DNA from: Cordilura impudica | Lineage: Eukaryota > Arthropoda > Insecta > Diptera > Scathophagidae | Length of the DNA: 64,000 bases | Direction: 5' to 3' | Assembly: GCA_963682025.1 (NCBI GenBank) | Contig: CAVMKG010000262.1 | Location: forward strand, 62,001 to 126,000 | Shown here: positions 27,701 to 35,849 of the stretch, one piece after another | Layout of the letters: every line of letters begins with the position of its first letter | Position numbering within the stretch: the stretch's first letter is position 1 | The notes under the pieces: generated by a model | Told to the model about the DNA's origin: nothing | What the model saw: only the letters and a program-made list of their open reading frames with translations | Database searches by the model: none | Program-made: the position numbers and the translations under genes

Positions 27701-28172
27701 TCTCAAAAATTCTGAAAATTTATCTTTTCCTTAGTAAATTTTCTTAAAAATTTACCTTTCCTTCATAAATTTTCTCAAAAATTCTGAAAATTTATCTTTT
27801 CCTTAGTAAATTTTCTTAAAAATTAACCTTTCCTCAATAAATTTTCTCAAATATTCTGAAAATTTACATTTTCCTTAGTAAATTTTCTTAAAAATTTATC
27901 CTTCCTTAGTAAATTTTATTAAAAATTTAACTTTCCTTAGTAAATTTCACAAAAATTCTGAAAATTTACCTTTTCCTTAGTAAATCTTCTTAAAAATTTA
28001 ACTTTCCTTAGTAAATTTTCCCAAAAATTCTAAATATTTACCTTTTCCCTAGGAAATTTTCTTAAAAATTTACCTTTCCTTAGTAAAATTTCTTAAAAAT
28101 TTACCCTTCCTTAGTAAATTTTCTTAAAAATGTACCTTTCCTTAGTAAATTTTCTCAAAAATTCTGAAAACT
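24759..28172. repeat. AT-rich satellite between the 474-bp island and the gypsy element
   Basis: Same monomer family. Blocks resemble 19380-22080 and 39925-43000. Ends in CTGAAAACT, cut by insertion of the retrotransposon; the interrupted monomer continues at 39929 with TACCTTTTCC. No other feature seen. Confidence 0.95.
28169..28172. repeat. Target site duplication AACT, left copy
   Basis: AACT directly precedes the 5' LTR; the matching AACT follows the 3' LTR at 39925-39928. Four bases is a usual duplication length for Ty3/gypsy integrases. Confidence 0.9.
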
Positions 28173-28405
28173 TGTAATGGCAGAAGTCGTCCCTCGTTTC
28201 TGCCAACACCTATTTAAATGAATTTTCTTTATTTTTTGTTACTTAATATGCCTTATTTTTTGAATTATACTTTTGTTAAAACCCTTAAAACTATGACTTA
28301 TTGAATTCTGGAATTAATTAATATCCCGTTATGAGAGAGTATACGGGAATTTACAGATGGGAGAAAGCTATTACTCTCTTTCCAATATTCCATTGTACCT
28401 ATGAC

Positions 28406-28414
28406 TATATAAGG
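28406..28414 (+). promoter_or_regulatory. LTR TATA box (TATATAAGG)
   Basis: TATATAAGG lies 33 bp before an initiator-like TCAGT. The same pair occurs in the 3' LTR at 38524-38532. The central LTR stub lacks it. Confidence 0.75.
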
Positions 28415-28436
28415 CGTAACGACAGGAAAATCATGA

Positions 28437-28441
28437 TCAGT
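28437..28441 (+). promoter_or_regulatory. Arthropod initiator TCAGT, inferred start site at 28439
   Basis: TCAGTT matches the arthropod initiator and sits at the usual distance from the TATA box. The abrupt loss of ATG triplets downstream of this point supports it as the start of the RNA leader. Confidence 0.6.
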
Positions 28442-28523
28442 TGGCTACAGTCGTGCAGTGAAGTGAAAAGTGTAAAGTTAAAGAGTAGTGCTCGCAAACA
28501 CCCCAGACGTCCTAGAAAGGTCG

Positions 28524-28531
28524 GTAAGTAT
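28524..28531 (+). promoter_or_regulatory. Candidate 5' splice site GTAAGTAT in the leader
   Basis: TCG|GTAAGTAT fits the donor consensus and lies 85 nt after the inferred start. A second good candidate, CAG|GTAAGC, is at 29429. Either could join to the acceptor before ORF3. Prediction from motif only. Confidence 0.4.
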
Positions 28532-28611
28532 CCTTACACGCCCTTTTTCATATCCTTTGAAGGACCCGTGAGTCCTTAAATATCCTGCGAATATCCTTAA
28601 AGGACTTCCTA

Positions 28612-28884
28612 ATATCCTCGGAAGGTCCTTCAACATCCTTGGAAGGTCCTTCAACATCCTTGGAAGGTCCTTCAACATCCTTGGAAGGTCCTTCAACATC
28701 CTTGGAAGGTCCTTCAACATCCTTGGGAGGTCCTTCAACATCCTTGGAAGGTCCTTCAACATCCTTGGAAGGTCCTTCAACATCCTTGGAAGGTCCTTCA
28801 ACATCCTTGGGAGGTCCTTCAACATCCTTAGAAGGTCCTTTAACGCATCCTTGAAGGTCCTCGGAAGGTCCTTCAACATCCTTG
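28612..28884 (+). repeat. 21-bp LTR minisatellite (about 13 units)
   Basis: Unit CATCCTTGGAAGGTCCTTCAA, decaying at both ends. Each unit has quasi-palindromic arms GAAGG/CCTTC. Long antisense open frames across it are by-products of a period divisible by three. Equivalent array in the 3' LTR at 38730-39002. Confidence 0.95.
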
Positions 28885-28986
28885 AGAGTCCTAGGCCCGG
28901 CTAATATACTTGGAGGTCCTGGGAGATATCCGGACATCCTGACAGATATCCTGAAAGGTCATTGCGGATACCCTGTAAGGTCCATC

Positions 28987-29624
28987 AGCGTGCCGTCCCC
29001 GGTCGCTAACATCAACGACAGGATTAGCGTGCCGTCCCCGGTCGCTAACATCAACGACAGGATTAGCGTGCCGTCCCCGGTCGCTAACATCAACAGCAGG
29101 ATCAGCGTGCCGTCCCCGGTCGCTGACATCGACGATAGGTCACTAGTCAGCAGCAGGACCAGCGTGCCGTCCCCGGTCACTAGTCAGCAGCAGGAACAGC
29201 GTGCCGTCCCCGGTCGCTAACATCAACGACAGGATTAGCGTGCCGTCCCCGGTCGCTAACATCAACGACAGGATTAGCGTGCTGTCCCCGGTCGCTGACA
29301 TCAACGACAGGACTAGCGTGCCGTCCCCGATCACTAGTCATCAGCAGCAGGATCAGCGTGCCGCCCCCGGTCGCTGACAAGAACAAGAAGATCAGCGTGC
29401 CGTCCCCGGTCGCCGGCATCAACAACAGGTAAGCGTCGACCACAGTTATAACGCGCCGCCGCGGTCACCAGTCAACGGCAGGATCAGCGTGCCGTCCCCG
29501 GTCGCTAGTCAACCGCAGTAGTAGCGTGCCGTCCCAGGTCGCTAACCTCGACGGCAAGCTCAGTGTGCCACCGTCGGCCGTTGACATCAACACACAGGAG
29601 CAACACGCCGTCCCCGGTCGTTAG
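28987..29624 (+). repeat. 39-bp LTR minisatellite (about 16 variable units)
   Basis: GC-rich unit with the core GCGTGCCGTCCCCGGTCGCT followed by variable AACATCAACGACAGGATT or CAGCAGCAGGA spacers. The counterpart in the 3' LTR is 39105-39761 and has an extra 19 bp. The array lies between the inferred start site and the primer-binding site. Confidence 0.95.
29429..29434 (+). promoter_or_regulatory. Candidate 5' splice site CAG|GTAAGC
   Basis: Consensus donor inside the 39-bp repeat region, near the end of the LTR. Motif evidence only. Confidence 0.35.
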
Positions 29625-29661
29625 TTCCAAAATATTATATTATTCATTAGAGTAAGCCAAA

Positions 29662-29667
29662 AATAAA
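29662..29667 (+). promoter_or_regulatory. LTR polyadenylation signal AATAAA
   Basis: AATAAA in an A/T-rich stretch about 120 bp before the LTR end; the 3' LTR copy at 39799-39804 would be the working one. If used, the R region would run from about 28439 to roughly 29690, about 1.25 kb. Confidence 0.5.
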
Positions 29668-29788
29668 ACTTAATTTTAAAACATTTAGAAACCGCCTTTT
29701 ACTCTCGGTCACTGGCAGAAACAAATTTCTGTGACGATCCCTACCCCGCGAGCTTACCCCAGCAACCGGAGGAAACTCGTCGTTACAG

Positions 29789-29806
29789 TGGCGCCCGAGC
29801 AGGGAC
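29789..29806 (+). other. Primer-binding site, tRNA-Lys-like
   Basis: TGGCGCCCGAGCAGGGAC begins one base after the LTR and is complementary to a tRNA 3' end including CCA. From family knowledge it differs by one base (a G that can pair with U) from the site complementary to tRNA-Lys(UUU). It would prime minus-strand DNA synthesis. The downstream half of the composite element has no such site. Confidence 0.8.
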
Positions 29807-29815
29807 CGAGAGTTA

Positions 29816-29941
29816 ATGCTTCATACGATCCATAAACAGGAGAGAAAGGTTTTACAGGTCTGGTGCAGAAGGCACCATCCTCATCAGAACGAATCATGTT
29901 GCGTTCATCCTGGGTGTACTCCTTACGGAAGGAGGAGCTGA
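29816..29941 (+). other. Upstream ORF overlapping the gag start
   Basis: ATG at 29816 opens a 41-codon frame that ends at 29941, past the gag ATG at 29896. It is the only ATG between the inferred transcription start and gag. It may reduce initiation at gag, or may be skipped. No known peptide. Confidence 0.35.
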
Positions 29942-30999
29942 CGGCATACCTCAACGAGTTTGGCCTTACAAGCGCTGGCAACGTGGAGGAACTGCGGAAA
30001 CGATTGAGTCAATTTATTGGCGGAGAAAATAAACCGGAGATAGTACAGAGACTCTTACAGCTACAAACCAAGCACGAATCATCCGCTACCGGCGCCGAGG
30101 GCAGGCCTGTTACCCCAAGGACAATGCAGCCGGTCAGTATACCCACCGAGCCCCAACTTACCCCACCGGAGGACACTTTGGGACACAACGTCAAATCCAG
30201 TCCGTCAACCGCGCCGCGGGACACCCCCGACCTTAAAGCAGCTGCGGATCAGGTCAGAAAATGGGGAGTTAAATTTAATGGGGAAGGTGCGCCTTTGGAA
30301 TTCACAGAAAGGATCGAGGAACTCGCAAAGATGTACGCTGTCGACCTCGACCTTCTACCAAACATGATGCCCGAAGTCCTTACAGGCAGGGCATTAATCT
30401 GGTTTCGGAACAACAACCAACAGTGGCAAGAGTGGGAACGGTTCAAAAAGGACTTCCTCAGGTTCTTTTTACCCCCGCGGTATTTCGAACGGCTGGAAGA
30501 TGAGGTCAGGAAACGGCACCAGCGACCTCGTGAACCTTTCGGGCATTATACGCTCGATATGCAAAATTTGATGAGGCACACTGGCTACTCAGAAAGAGAA
30601 AAGCTGGAACGAATATTCCGGAACGCGCTTCCCGAATATCTTTGGTACATCCGACGTAAGGATTTCAACAACTTGGACGAGCTCTTAGAAATGGCGGCGG
30701 ATCTTGAATGTATCTCCCCAACACCTCAACATCCCCGGGAACAACACCGACTAATAACCCCAGAGGAAAACATCCAGGGTCGACGGGAGAATATCACCAA
30801 CCCCCAGAATGCCTGCCGCAATTGCGGCCAAGCGGGCCACTTCTCCACACGGTGCAAAAACCCACGGGTCATATTTTGTTGGGAATGCGGTACACTAGAC
30901 GTGCGAACCATCCAGTGTTGCCGACAACCGGGAAACGATCGCCGGGGCCGTATCGAACGAGGGGGTACGGGTCCGCAGAACGACTACCCTCAAAATTAA
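29896..30999 (+). CDS. gag: Gag polyprotein (capsid and nucleocapsid)
   Basis: A 367-residue frame giving the structural protein of the virus-like particle. I start at the ATG at 29896; the frame is open upstream to 29863 only from a GTG. The N terminus has a helix-rich SAP-like stretch (SLRKEELTAYLNEFG) and the middle is a retrotransposon capsid-like region rich in W, R and E (about residues 130-285). A CCHC zinc knuckle lies at C307, C310, H315, C320. A second has the cysteines in correct spacing (C328, C331, C341) but carries V336 where histidine is expected and D before it, so it probably no longer binds zinc. The frame overlaps pol by about 290 bp; pol lies in the -1 frame. Confidence 0.9.
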   Translation: MLRSSWVYSLRKEELTAYLNEFGLTSAGNVEELRKRLSQFIGGENKPEIVQRLLQLQTKHESSATGAEGRPVTPRTMQPVSIPTEPQLTPPEDTLGHNVKSSPSTAPRDTPDLKAAADQVRKWGVKFNGEGAPLEFTERIEELAKMYAVDLDLLPNMMPEVLTGRALIWFRNNNQQWQEWERFKKDFLRFFLPPRYFERLEDEVRKRHQRPREPFGHYTLDMQNLMRHTGYSEREKLERIFRNALPEYLWYIRRKDFNNLDELLEMAADLECISPTPQHPREQHRLITPEENIQGRRENITNPQNACRNCGQAGHFSTRCKNPRVIFCWECGTLDVRTIQCCRQPGNDRRGRIERGGTGPQNDYPQN

Positions 31000-33900
31000 G
31001 AACGTCCCTCAAATATATGTCTACTAAGCTGGTGGCCAACGTCCGGATAGGGACCCGGGTGATTGGTGCCACCATCGATACAGGGGCCACCAGATGTTTC
31101 ATCAGCCAAGGCGTGGCCAACACTCTACCAAATGCCGCCAACTTACGACCATACGAATCGGAGGTGACCCTAGCCGACGGATCCCGAAAACGGATCAACC
31201 ATGCGCTCGATCTCGACATCACCCTGGGACACCGACGTATGAACACCGAGGTCTTAGTCATGCGCGATACCACGGAAGACCTCATCCTCGGATTGGATTT
31301 CTTGGAGAAGTGCGCGACCAAAGTTATATGCGCCGGACTCACCTGCAAGTTTCAACGAACTTCTCAAGCCAATTCTTCGCCGGAAGGCGGCGAGATAAAC
31401 CGTCACCTGACGTCATCGCCCACCCCGGTAAGCTCAGCTGTCCCCGAGAAGGTTCCATCCCGAGACGAGGGGCCAAACCTAGGTGAAGCAACAGAGACCG
31501 CCAACGGACATTTACCGGTAAGTGAACATAGTCCAGAGGACCAAAAGAAAATACTAACTTTCATAGAAAAGGAGCTACAAAAGTTCCGGGAGTTGCATGG
31601 GTTATCCACCGCAGCACGACACCGAATCGTAATGACAGATGATCGCCCCTTTAAGATTAGGTACGCTCCACGCAATCCAGCCATGCAGGCTATAATCGAC
31701 ACCAAGGTGAACGAACTACTGGCGAATGGGTGCATCGAACCATCTAGAAGCGCGTACAGCTCCCCTATCACGCTAGCACCAAAGAAAAATGGTACCTGGA
31801 GATTGTGTATCGATTTCCGCCACCTCAACAGCAAATCTGATCCCGACGCATACCCACTCCCACGAATCGCGACCATCTTGGATCGGTTGAGGGATGCCCG
31901 ATACGTCAGCAGTCTCGACTTGAAGGATGGATACTGGCAAATCCCTTTGGAGGAAGACAGCAAGAAATACACCGCTTTCACCGTCGCTGGCCGGGGGTTA
32001 TACCAATGGCGGGTGATGCCATTCGGACTACACTCCGCACCGGCTACGTTCCAGAGAGCACTCGACAGTGTCATCGGACCAGACCTAGAACCATTCGCAT
32101 TCGCCTACTTAGATGACATCATTGTCACGGGGAAAACACTAGACGACCATCTGGCCAACTTGAGAGAGGTATTTCGACGCCTCCGTGCCGCCAACCTTAA
32201 GATTAACCCCGACAAGTGCGAATTCTTTAAGAGAGAGACGAAATACCTCGGCCATGTGGTCAGTGGAGCAGGCATACAGACCGATCCCGACAAGGTTGCT
32301 GCTATCAGAGAGATGTCGGCACCGAAAAATATACGAGAAACCAGAAGATTCTTGGGGGTAGCCTCCTGGTACCGACGCTTTGTCCCCGATTTCGCTGCTA
32401 TTGCACAACCCCTCACTACACTTCTTAAGAAGGGCAAGCATTGGAGGTGGACAGAGGAACAACAGACAGCATTCGAGCTTTTAAAGGCGAAGCTGACCGA
32501 AGCACCCGTATTGGCCTGTCCGGATTTTTCCCAAACCTTCAAACTACAGACAGATGCTAGCGACTACGGGCTAGGGGCCGTTTTGACACAGGATCTGGAA
32601 GAAGGGGAACGTGTTATTGCATATGCTAGTCGGAGCCTTAATAGTGCAGAACGGAATTACACCGCCACCGAGAAAGAGTGTCTCGCCATAATCTGGGGAA
32701 TCAGGAAGATGAGGCCGTATCTAGAGGGGTACCGCTTTCATGTCATCACCGATCATCTGTCGTTAAAATGGCTAAATTCTATCGACAACCCCACGGGACG
32801 GTTGGCGCGATGGGCTCTGGAGTTACAACAATTCAATTTCACTGTCCAGTATCGCAAAGGCAAGAATAACGTAGTCGCAGATGCTTTGTCCCGACAGCCA
32901 GTAGAGATGCTACAACGAGTTGTGGACGAACCCAACAGCAGCCCCGCGGATTGTAATTGGCTCCGACGCAAGAGAGAAGAGGTTCAGCGACAACCCGAAA
33001 AGTACTCAGACTATTCGATCGTGGGTAACCAACTATTCCGGCATATACCCACACATCCCAACGACGACGATAGCACCCCTTGGAAGTTGTGTGTCGCCAC
33101 CCCGTTGCGGCAACGAGTGCTCCAGGAGAACCACAGCCAACCTGCCGCTGGACACTTAGGTGTACGAAAGACTATCCATCGGGTAAGTGACCGGTACTAC
33201 TGGCCAGGAATGTTTCGGGATGTGGCTCGATTTGTCCGGAGTTGCGAGTCCTGCCAAAGATACAAGCCAAGTCAAGCGGCACCAGCTGGCGAAATGTTAA
33301 TAACAATTCCCGAGGAACCGTGGGCCACAGTTTGCACGGATTTCGTTGGACCACTACCTCGAACCAAACATGGCAACAACATGCTCCTGGTCTTCTTTGA
33401 TCGGTTCTCCAAATGGGTCGTTAAAGCCTTCCGGGAAAGAATTCTGGCTAGGTTTGGTACCCCGAAGGTTTTGATCACGGATAATGGCAGCCAATTCATC
33501 AGCCGCGAACTACAGAAGTACCTCCAGGAAATTGGCGTCCGGCAACAGTTCACAGCACCTTACTGCCCACAGGAAAACCCCACGGAGAGAGCAAATCGCA
33601 CGGTGAAGACCATGATCGCTCAATTGGTCCGAAACAACCATACTCAGTGGGATGATCAATTGCCGGAAATCACATTAGCTATTAATACGAGCCGCTCGGA
33701 GTCGACGGGATACAGTCCAGCATATCTGGTACAGGGAAGAGAACCGCGACTACCCAAGGCCTTGTATGATGAGATGGTAACCGGTACGGGTGCCCAACGA
33801 CGAAACCCCGAGGAGAAAGCGAATGAACTAGTCGAGATATTCAAAATTGTTCGACATCAACTCGGTAGGTCCGCCCAGGATCAGCGGAGGCATTATAAAC

Positions 33901-34163
33901 TACGCCGGCGACCTTGGACCCCAAAGATAGGTGACTTGGTCCTGGTTCGCCAGCATCCATTATCAAAAGCAACGGAAAATTTTGCCGCCAAGCTAGCCCC
34001 AAAGTTTGCCGGCCCCTATGAAGTAGTGAATTTTCCGTCACCAGTAATAGTCCAGCTCAGAGGCCAAGAGGCCAACGACATAAGGACCGCACATTTAAGC
34101 GAAATTAAACCCTTCTTCGCGGACTCACCACAGACATGCGGGGATATAACATGTAACGCCTAA
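30708..34163 (+). CDS. pol: Pol polyprotein: protease, RT, RNase H, integrase
   Basis: 1151 codons from the first ATG, though the true product is probably a Gag-Pol fusion made by -1 frameshifting in the overlap. Numbered from 30708: aspartic protease DTGA at 124-127 with the second motif LILGLDFL at 192-199; reverse transcriptase WRLCIDFR at 364-371 and catalytic YLDD at 467-470; RNase H acidic residues D616, D682 and D725; integrase HHCC finger H809, C846 and C849, catalytic D878, D925 and E960; GPY module at 1102-1104. Domain order is that of Ty3/gypsy. The D878 to D925 interval is 47 residues, about 13 short of what I expect for the family, which suggests an in-frame deletion and weak or no integrase activity. 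No stops or frameshifts interrupt the frame. Confidence 0.93.
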   Translation: MYLPNTSTSPGTTPTNNPRGKHPGSTGEYHQPPECLPQLRPSGPLLHTVQKPTGHILLGMRYTRRANHPVLPTTGKRSPGPYRTRGYGSAERLPSKLRTSLKYMSTKLVANVRIGTRVIGATIDTGATRCFISQGVANTLPNAANLRPYESEVTLADGSRKRINHALDLDITLGHRRMNTEVLVMRDTTEDLILGLDFLEKCATKVICAGLTCKFQRTSQANSSPEGGEINRHLTSSPTPVSSAVPEKVPSRDEGPNLGEATETANGHLPVSEHSPEDQKKILTFIEKELQKFRELHGLSTAARHRIVMTDDRPFKIRYAPRNPAMQAIIDTKVNELLANGCIEPSRSAYSSPITLAPKKNGTWRLCIDFRHLNSKSDPDAYPLPRIATILDRLRDARYVSSLDLKDGYWQIPLEEDSKKYTAFTVAGRGLYQWRVMPFGLHSAPATFQRALDSVIGPDLEPFAFAYLDDIIVTGKTLDDHLANLREVFRRLRAANLKINPDKCEFFKRETKYLGHVVSGAGIQTDPDKVAAIREMSAPKNIRETRRFLGVASWYRRFVPDFAAIAQPLTTLLKKGKHWRWTEEQQTAFELLKAKLTEAPVLACPDFSQTFKLQTDASDYGLGAVLTQDLEEGERVIAYASRSLNSAERNYTATEKECLAIIWGIRKMRPYLEGYRFHVITDHLSLKWLNSIDNPTGRLARWALELQQFNFTVQYRKGKNNVVADALSRQPVEMLQRVVDEPNSSPADCNWLRRKREEVQRQPEKYSDYSIVGNQLFRHIPTHPNDDDSTPWKLCVATPLRQRVLQENHSQPAAGHLGVRKTIHRVSDRYYWPGMFRDVARFVRSCESCQRYKPSQAAPAGEMLITIPEEPWATVCTDFVGPLPRTKHGNNMLLVFFDRFSKWVVKAFRERILARFGTPKVLITDNGSQFISRELQKYLQEIGVRQQFTAPYCPQENPTERANRTVKTMIAQLVRNNHTQWDDQLPEITLAINTSRSESTGYSPAYLVQGREPRLPKALYDEMVTGTGAQRRNPEEKANELVEIFKIVRHQLGRSAQDQRRHYKLRRRPWTPKIGDLVLVRQHPLSKATENFAAKLAPKFAGPYEVVNFPSPVIVQLRGQEANDIRTAHLSEIKPFFADSPQTCGDITCNA

Positions 34164-34506
34164 TGCCGCTCCTTTACATATACGTCATCAAAGCTCTAGA
34201 TATTTCAGTCATGCCACGCACCACATACACATCTTCATTTACCTCAGATCAATCATTACCACTCATTCACATACACACCTCCACCATACCCCATACTCAT
34301 CCTCATTTATTTTCCACCAATCATTCATTAACATCTATATACTGTCATTAATAGTCTGAATCCTTCCGCCGTTCCACACACTACATGTACACTCTCATCT
34401 ACCTTCTACAGATCATTCATTAACACTAACCGCATCCGATCATCCACACTACAATACATCACACCCCAACCCCATAGATACCCGAAACGAATTTTTGAAG
34501 ACTTCA
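34164..34506 (+). other. G-poor spacer between pol and ORF3 with candidate splice acceptor
   Basis: 343 bp rich in C, A and T and nearly free of G. A pyrimidine-rich run ends in CTACAG at 34406-34411, a good 3' splice site. From there to the ORF3 ATG at 34507 there is no ATG, while ATGs occur upstream of the acceptor. The layout suits a spliced subgenomic RNA for ORF3, as for env in some insect gypsy elements. Confidence 0.45.
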
Positions 34507-35625
34507 ATGGACCAAAGAAGAAAGGACAACTCACTTGCGAACCGCTTAGATCGAGAGGCAGGGGTCGGCCTTAGGCCGACGAATGGCGAACGCCTATGCC
34601 ACATTGTCCAGGATGCGTTGCAACCGTGGTGGAACACACATATAGAGTTGAGGCCCGCCGGACCGAGTCGACCCAGAGAAGTCGCCGATCAACCATGGCC
34701 ACGTTGTGTCGTCACGGTAAAACGTTTAACCACGGAGGAGATTCGCCGCGCGATTGGGGAACGATACACGCCCGCTCCCACGAAGACCATGTCGGAGGAC
34801 GAAGGGGATATCATCTACATCTCTAGCGACGAGGCACCGACACCTCAGCCATCCCCCCAGGTCTCCCCATGGCGCATACCGAAGCAACTGAGGTACGATC
34901 GGGAAGAGACACCCCATCTAGAGGGGGGGCTGACCAGCGATTCCCCGGTCCAAAGCCACGAGATCTCGTCGTCCCAGACGTCGCACTCATCATCGGGAAG
35001 ACCAACCACCACATTGTGCCCGCCATCACCGGCATCATCCACTACGTCATCTTCATCAAACACATCATCCTCATCCACCTCTTCATCCTCCTCGGATACA
35101 TCATCCTCGTCAGCCACGTCGAGGCCAACCCCGATTTTTCCCCCGGAAGTAGAGAGCGTCAAGGAGGTACCAACCGGTTCAAAAAAGGAGGCACGGGTCA
35201 ATCCGAGACTGACAAACACCCGAAAAGCCACCCCACCACAACAGTCGCCAACGTATACACCTCCCGGCACACCTCCTGGCATTAGACGTTATTCACCACC
35301 ACGACGACCATATACTCCTCTCGGCACGCCCCCTGGCAGTCCACGGCATTCGCCGCCAAAGACACCACCACCAAGAATCCCGTATCACCCCATCATAGCA
35401 GAAGACTACTTGTCGGAAAGGGTCCGGGGTCTGCTACGACCCCACATCCACTACATGCTATGTCACTATGCCCCAGGAAAACGGGGTAATCAAGCCTTCA
35501 AGGTTGATGGATACCGATACCGGATCCATATAACGCGGCAACACGCCGCCGTGGTGAAACGGCTGAACAAGCTAAGCAACAACCAGGAGAGGTTCGTACC
35601 CCGACGTCGTGACCCCCGGAAGTGA
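34507..35625 (+). CDS. ORF3, unknown Ser/Pro-rich protein
   Basis: 372 residues from the ATG at 34507; the open frame extends four codons upstream only from TTG. I do not recognise the family. Order of features: a mixed N-terminal region with WW and QPWPRC motifs (1-75); an acidic patch with DIIYISSDE at 101-109 that resembles a SUMO-interacting motif with adjacent acidic and phosphorylatable serines; a serine/threonine tract (about 153-205); a proline-rich stretch with TPPGTPPG-type repeats (about 242-292); a basic C-terminal domain (293-372) containing PHIHYMLCHYAPGK and ending in RRRDPRK. No signal peptide, membrane segment or furin-like site is seen, so it is not a typical envelope protein. 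An intact identical copy lies at 37134-38252, which argues against random drift. Confidence 0.75.
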   Translation: MDQRRKDNSLANRLDREAGVGLRPTNGERLCHIVQDALQPWWNTHIELRPAGPSRPREVADQPWPRCVVTVKRLTTEEIRRAIGERYTPAPTKTMSEDEGDIIYISSDEAPTPQPSPQVSPWRIPKQLRYDREETPHLEGGLTSDSPVQSHEISSSQTSHSSSGRPTTTLCPPSPASSTTSSSSNTSSSSTSSSSSDTSSSSATSRPTPIFPPEVESVKEVPTGSKKEARVNPRLTNTRKATPPQQSPTYTPPGTPPGIRRYSPPRRPYTPLGTPPGSPRHSPPKTPPPRIPYHPIIAEDYLSERVRGLLRPHIHYMLCHYAPGKRGNQAFKVDGYRYRIHITRQHAAVVKRLNKLSNNQERFVPRRRDPRK

Positions 35626-35649
35626 GATGGCAACATCTGATCGCACCCC

Positions 35650-35657
35650 AGGGGGGA
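35650..35657 (+). other. Polypurine-tract-like G run before the central LTR stub
   Basis: A run of six G between A residues, followed by CCATG and then the LTR start at 35663. The downstream copy at 38277-38285 has seven G. It is short for a polypurine tract and is separated from the LTR by five bases, so the assignment is moderate. Confidence 0.45.
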
Positions 35658-35662
35658 CCATG

Positions 35663-35849
35663 TGTAATGGCAGAAGTCGTCCCTCGTTTCTGCCAACACC
35701 TATTTAAATGAATTTTCTTTATTTTTTGTTACTTAATATGCCTTATTTTTTGAATTATACTTTTGTTAAAACCCTTAAAACTATGACTTATTGAATTCTG
35801 GAATAAATTAATATCCCGTTATGAGAGAGTATACGGGAATTTACAGATG
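35663..35849 (+). repeat. Truncated central LTR stub (first 187 bp)
   Basis: Identical to the start of the outer LTRs except one base at 35805 (A for T). It stops at GATG (35846-35849), which is shared with pol, and lacks TATA, initiator, minisatellites and primer site. It is the remnant of an LTR once shared by two tandem units. Confidence 0.93.

Larger units (their letters stand above)
28173..29787 (+). repeat. 5' LTR, 1615 bp
   Basis: Bounded by TGTAA and TTACA and followed one base later by the primer-binding site. It matches the 3' LTR with one 19-bp minisatellite indel (absent here after 29138) and otherwise looked identical in my comparison, so the insertion is young. It contains a promoter about 235 bp in, a 21-bp and a 39-bp minisatellite and an AATAAA. 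Most of its length therefore lies downstream of the inferred transcription start. Confidence 0.95.

Noticed and set aside
28331..28579. 82-codon frame MREYTGIYRW in the LTR, also at 38449 and partly at 35821
   Set aside because: It begins upstream of the inferred transcription start and runs across TATA and initiator into the minisatellite; no domain is seen.
28478..28937. Long antisense and sense open frames with repeated MLKDLPR, DVEGPSK or GPSTSLE units
   Set aside because: They are translations of a 21-bp minisatellite whose period is a multiple of three; several frames are open at once and most lack an ATG.
28959..29443. Antisense frames with repeated TGDGTL and SDRGRHA units
   Set aside because: By-products of the 39-bp minisatellite, also a multiple of three; no independent evidence of coding.
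33172..34041. Minus-strand frames opposite pol and ORF3
   Set aside because: No recognisable domains; they lie opposite well-supported coding frames and recur in the duplicated region only because the DNA is duplicated.
34869..35285. 138-residue frame with a strongly hydrophobic, membrane-like segment inside ORF3, considered as a possible membrane protein
   Set aside because: It is the shifted frame of the TCATCC-rich serine codons of ORF3, which read as Ile, His and Leu. The hydrophobicity follows from that codon use.
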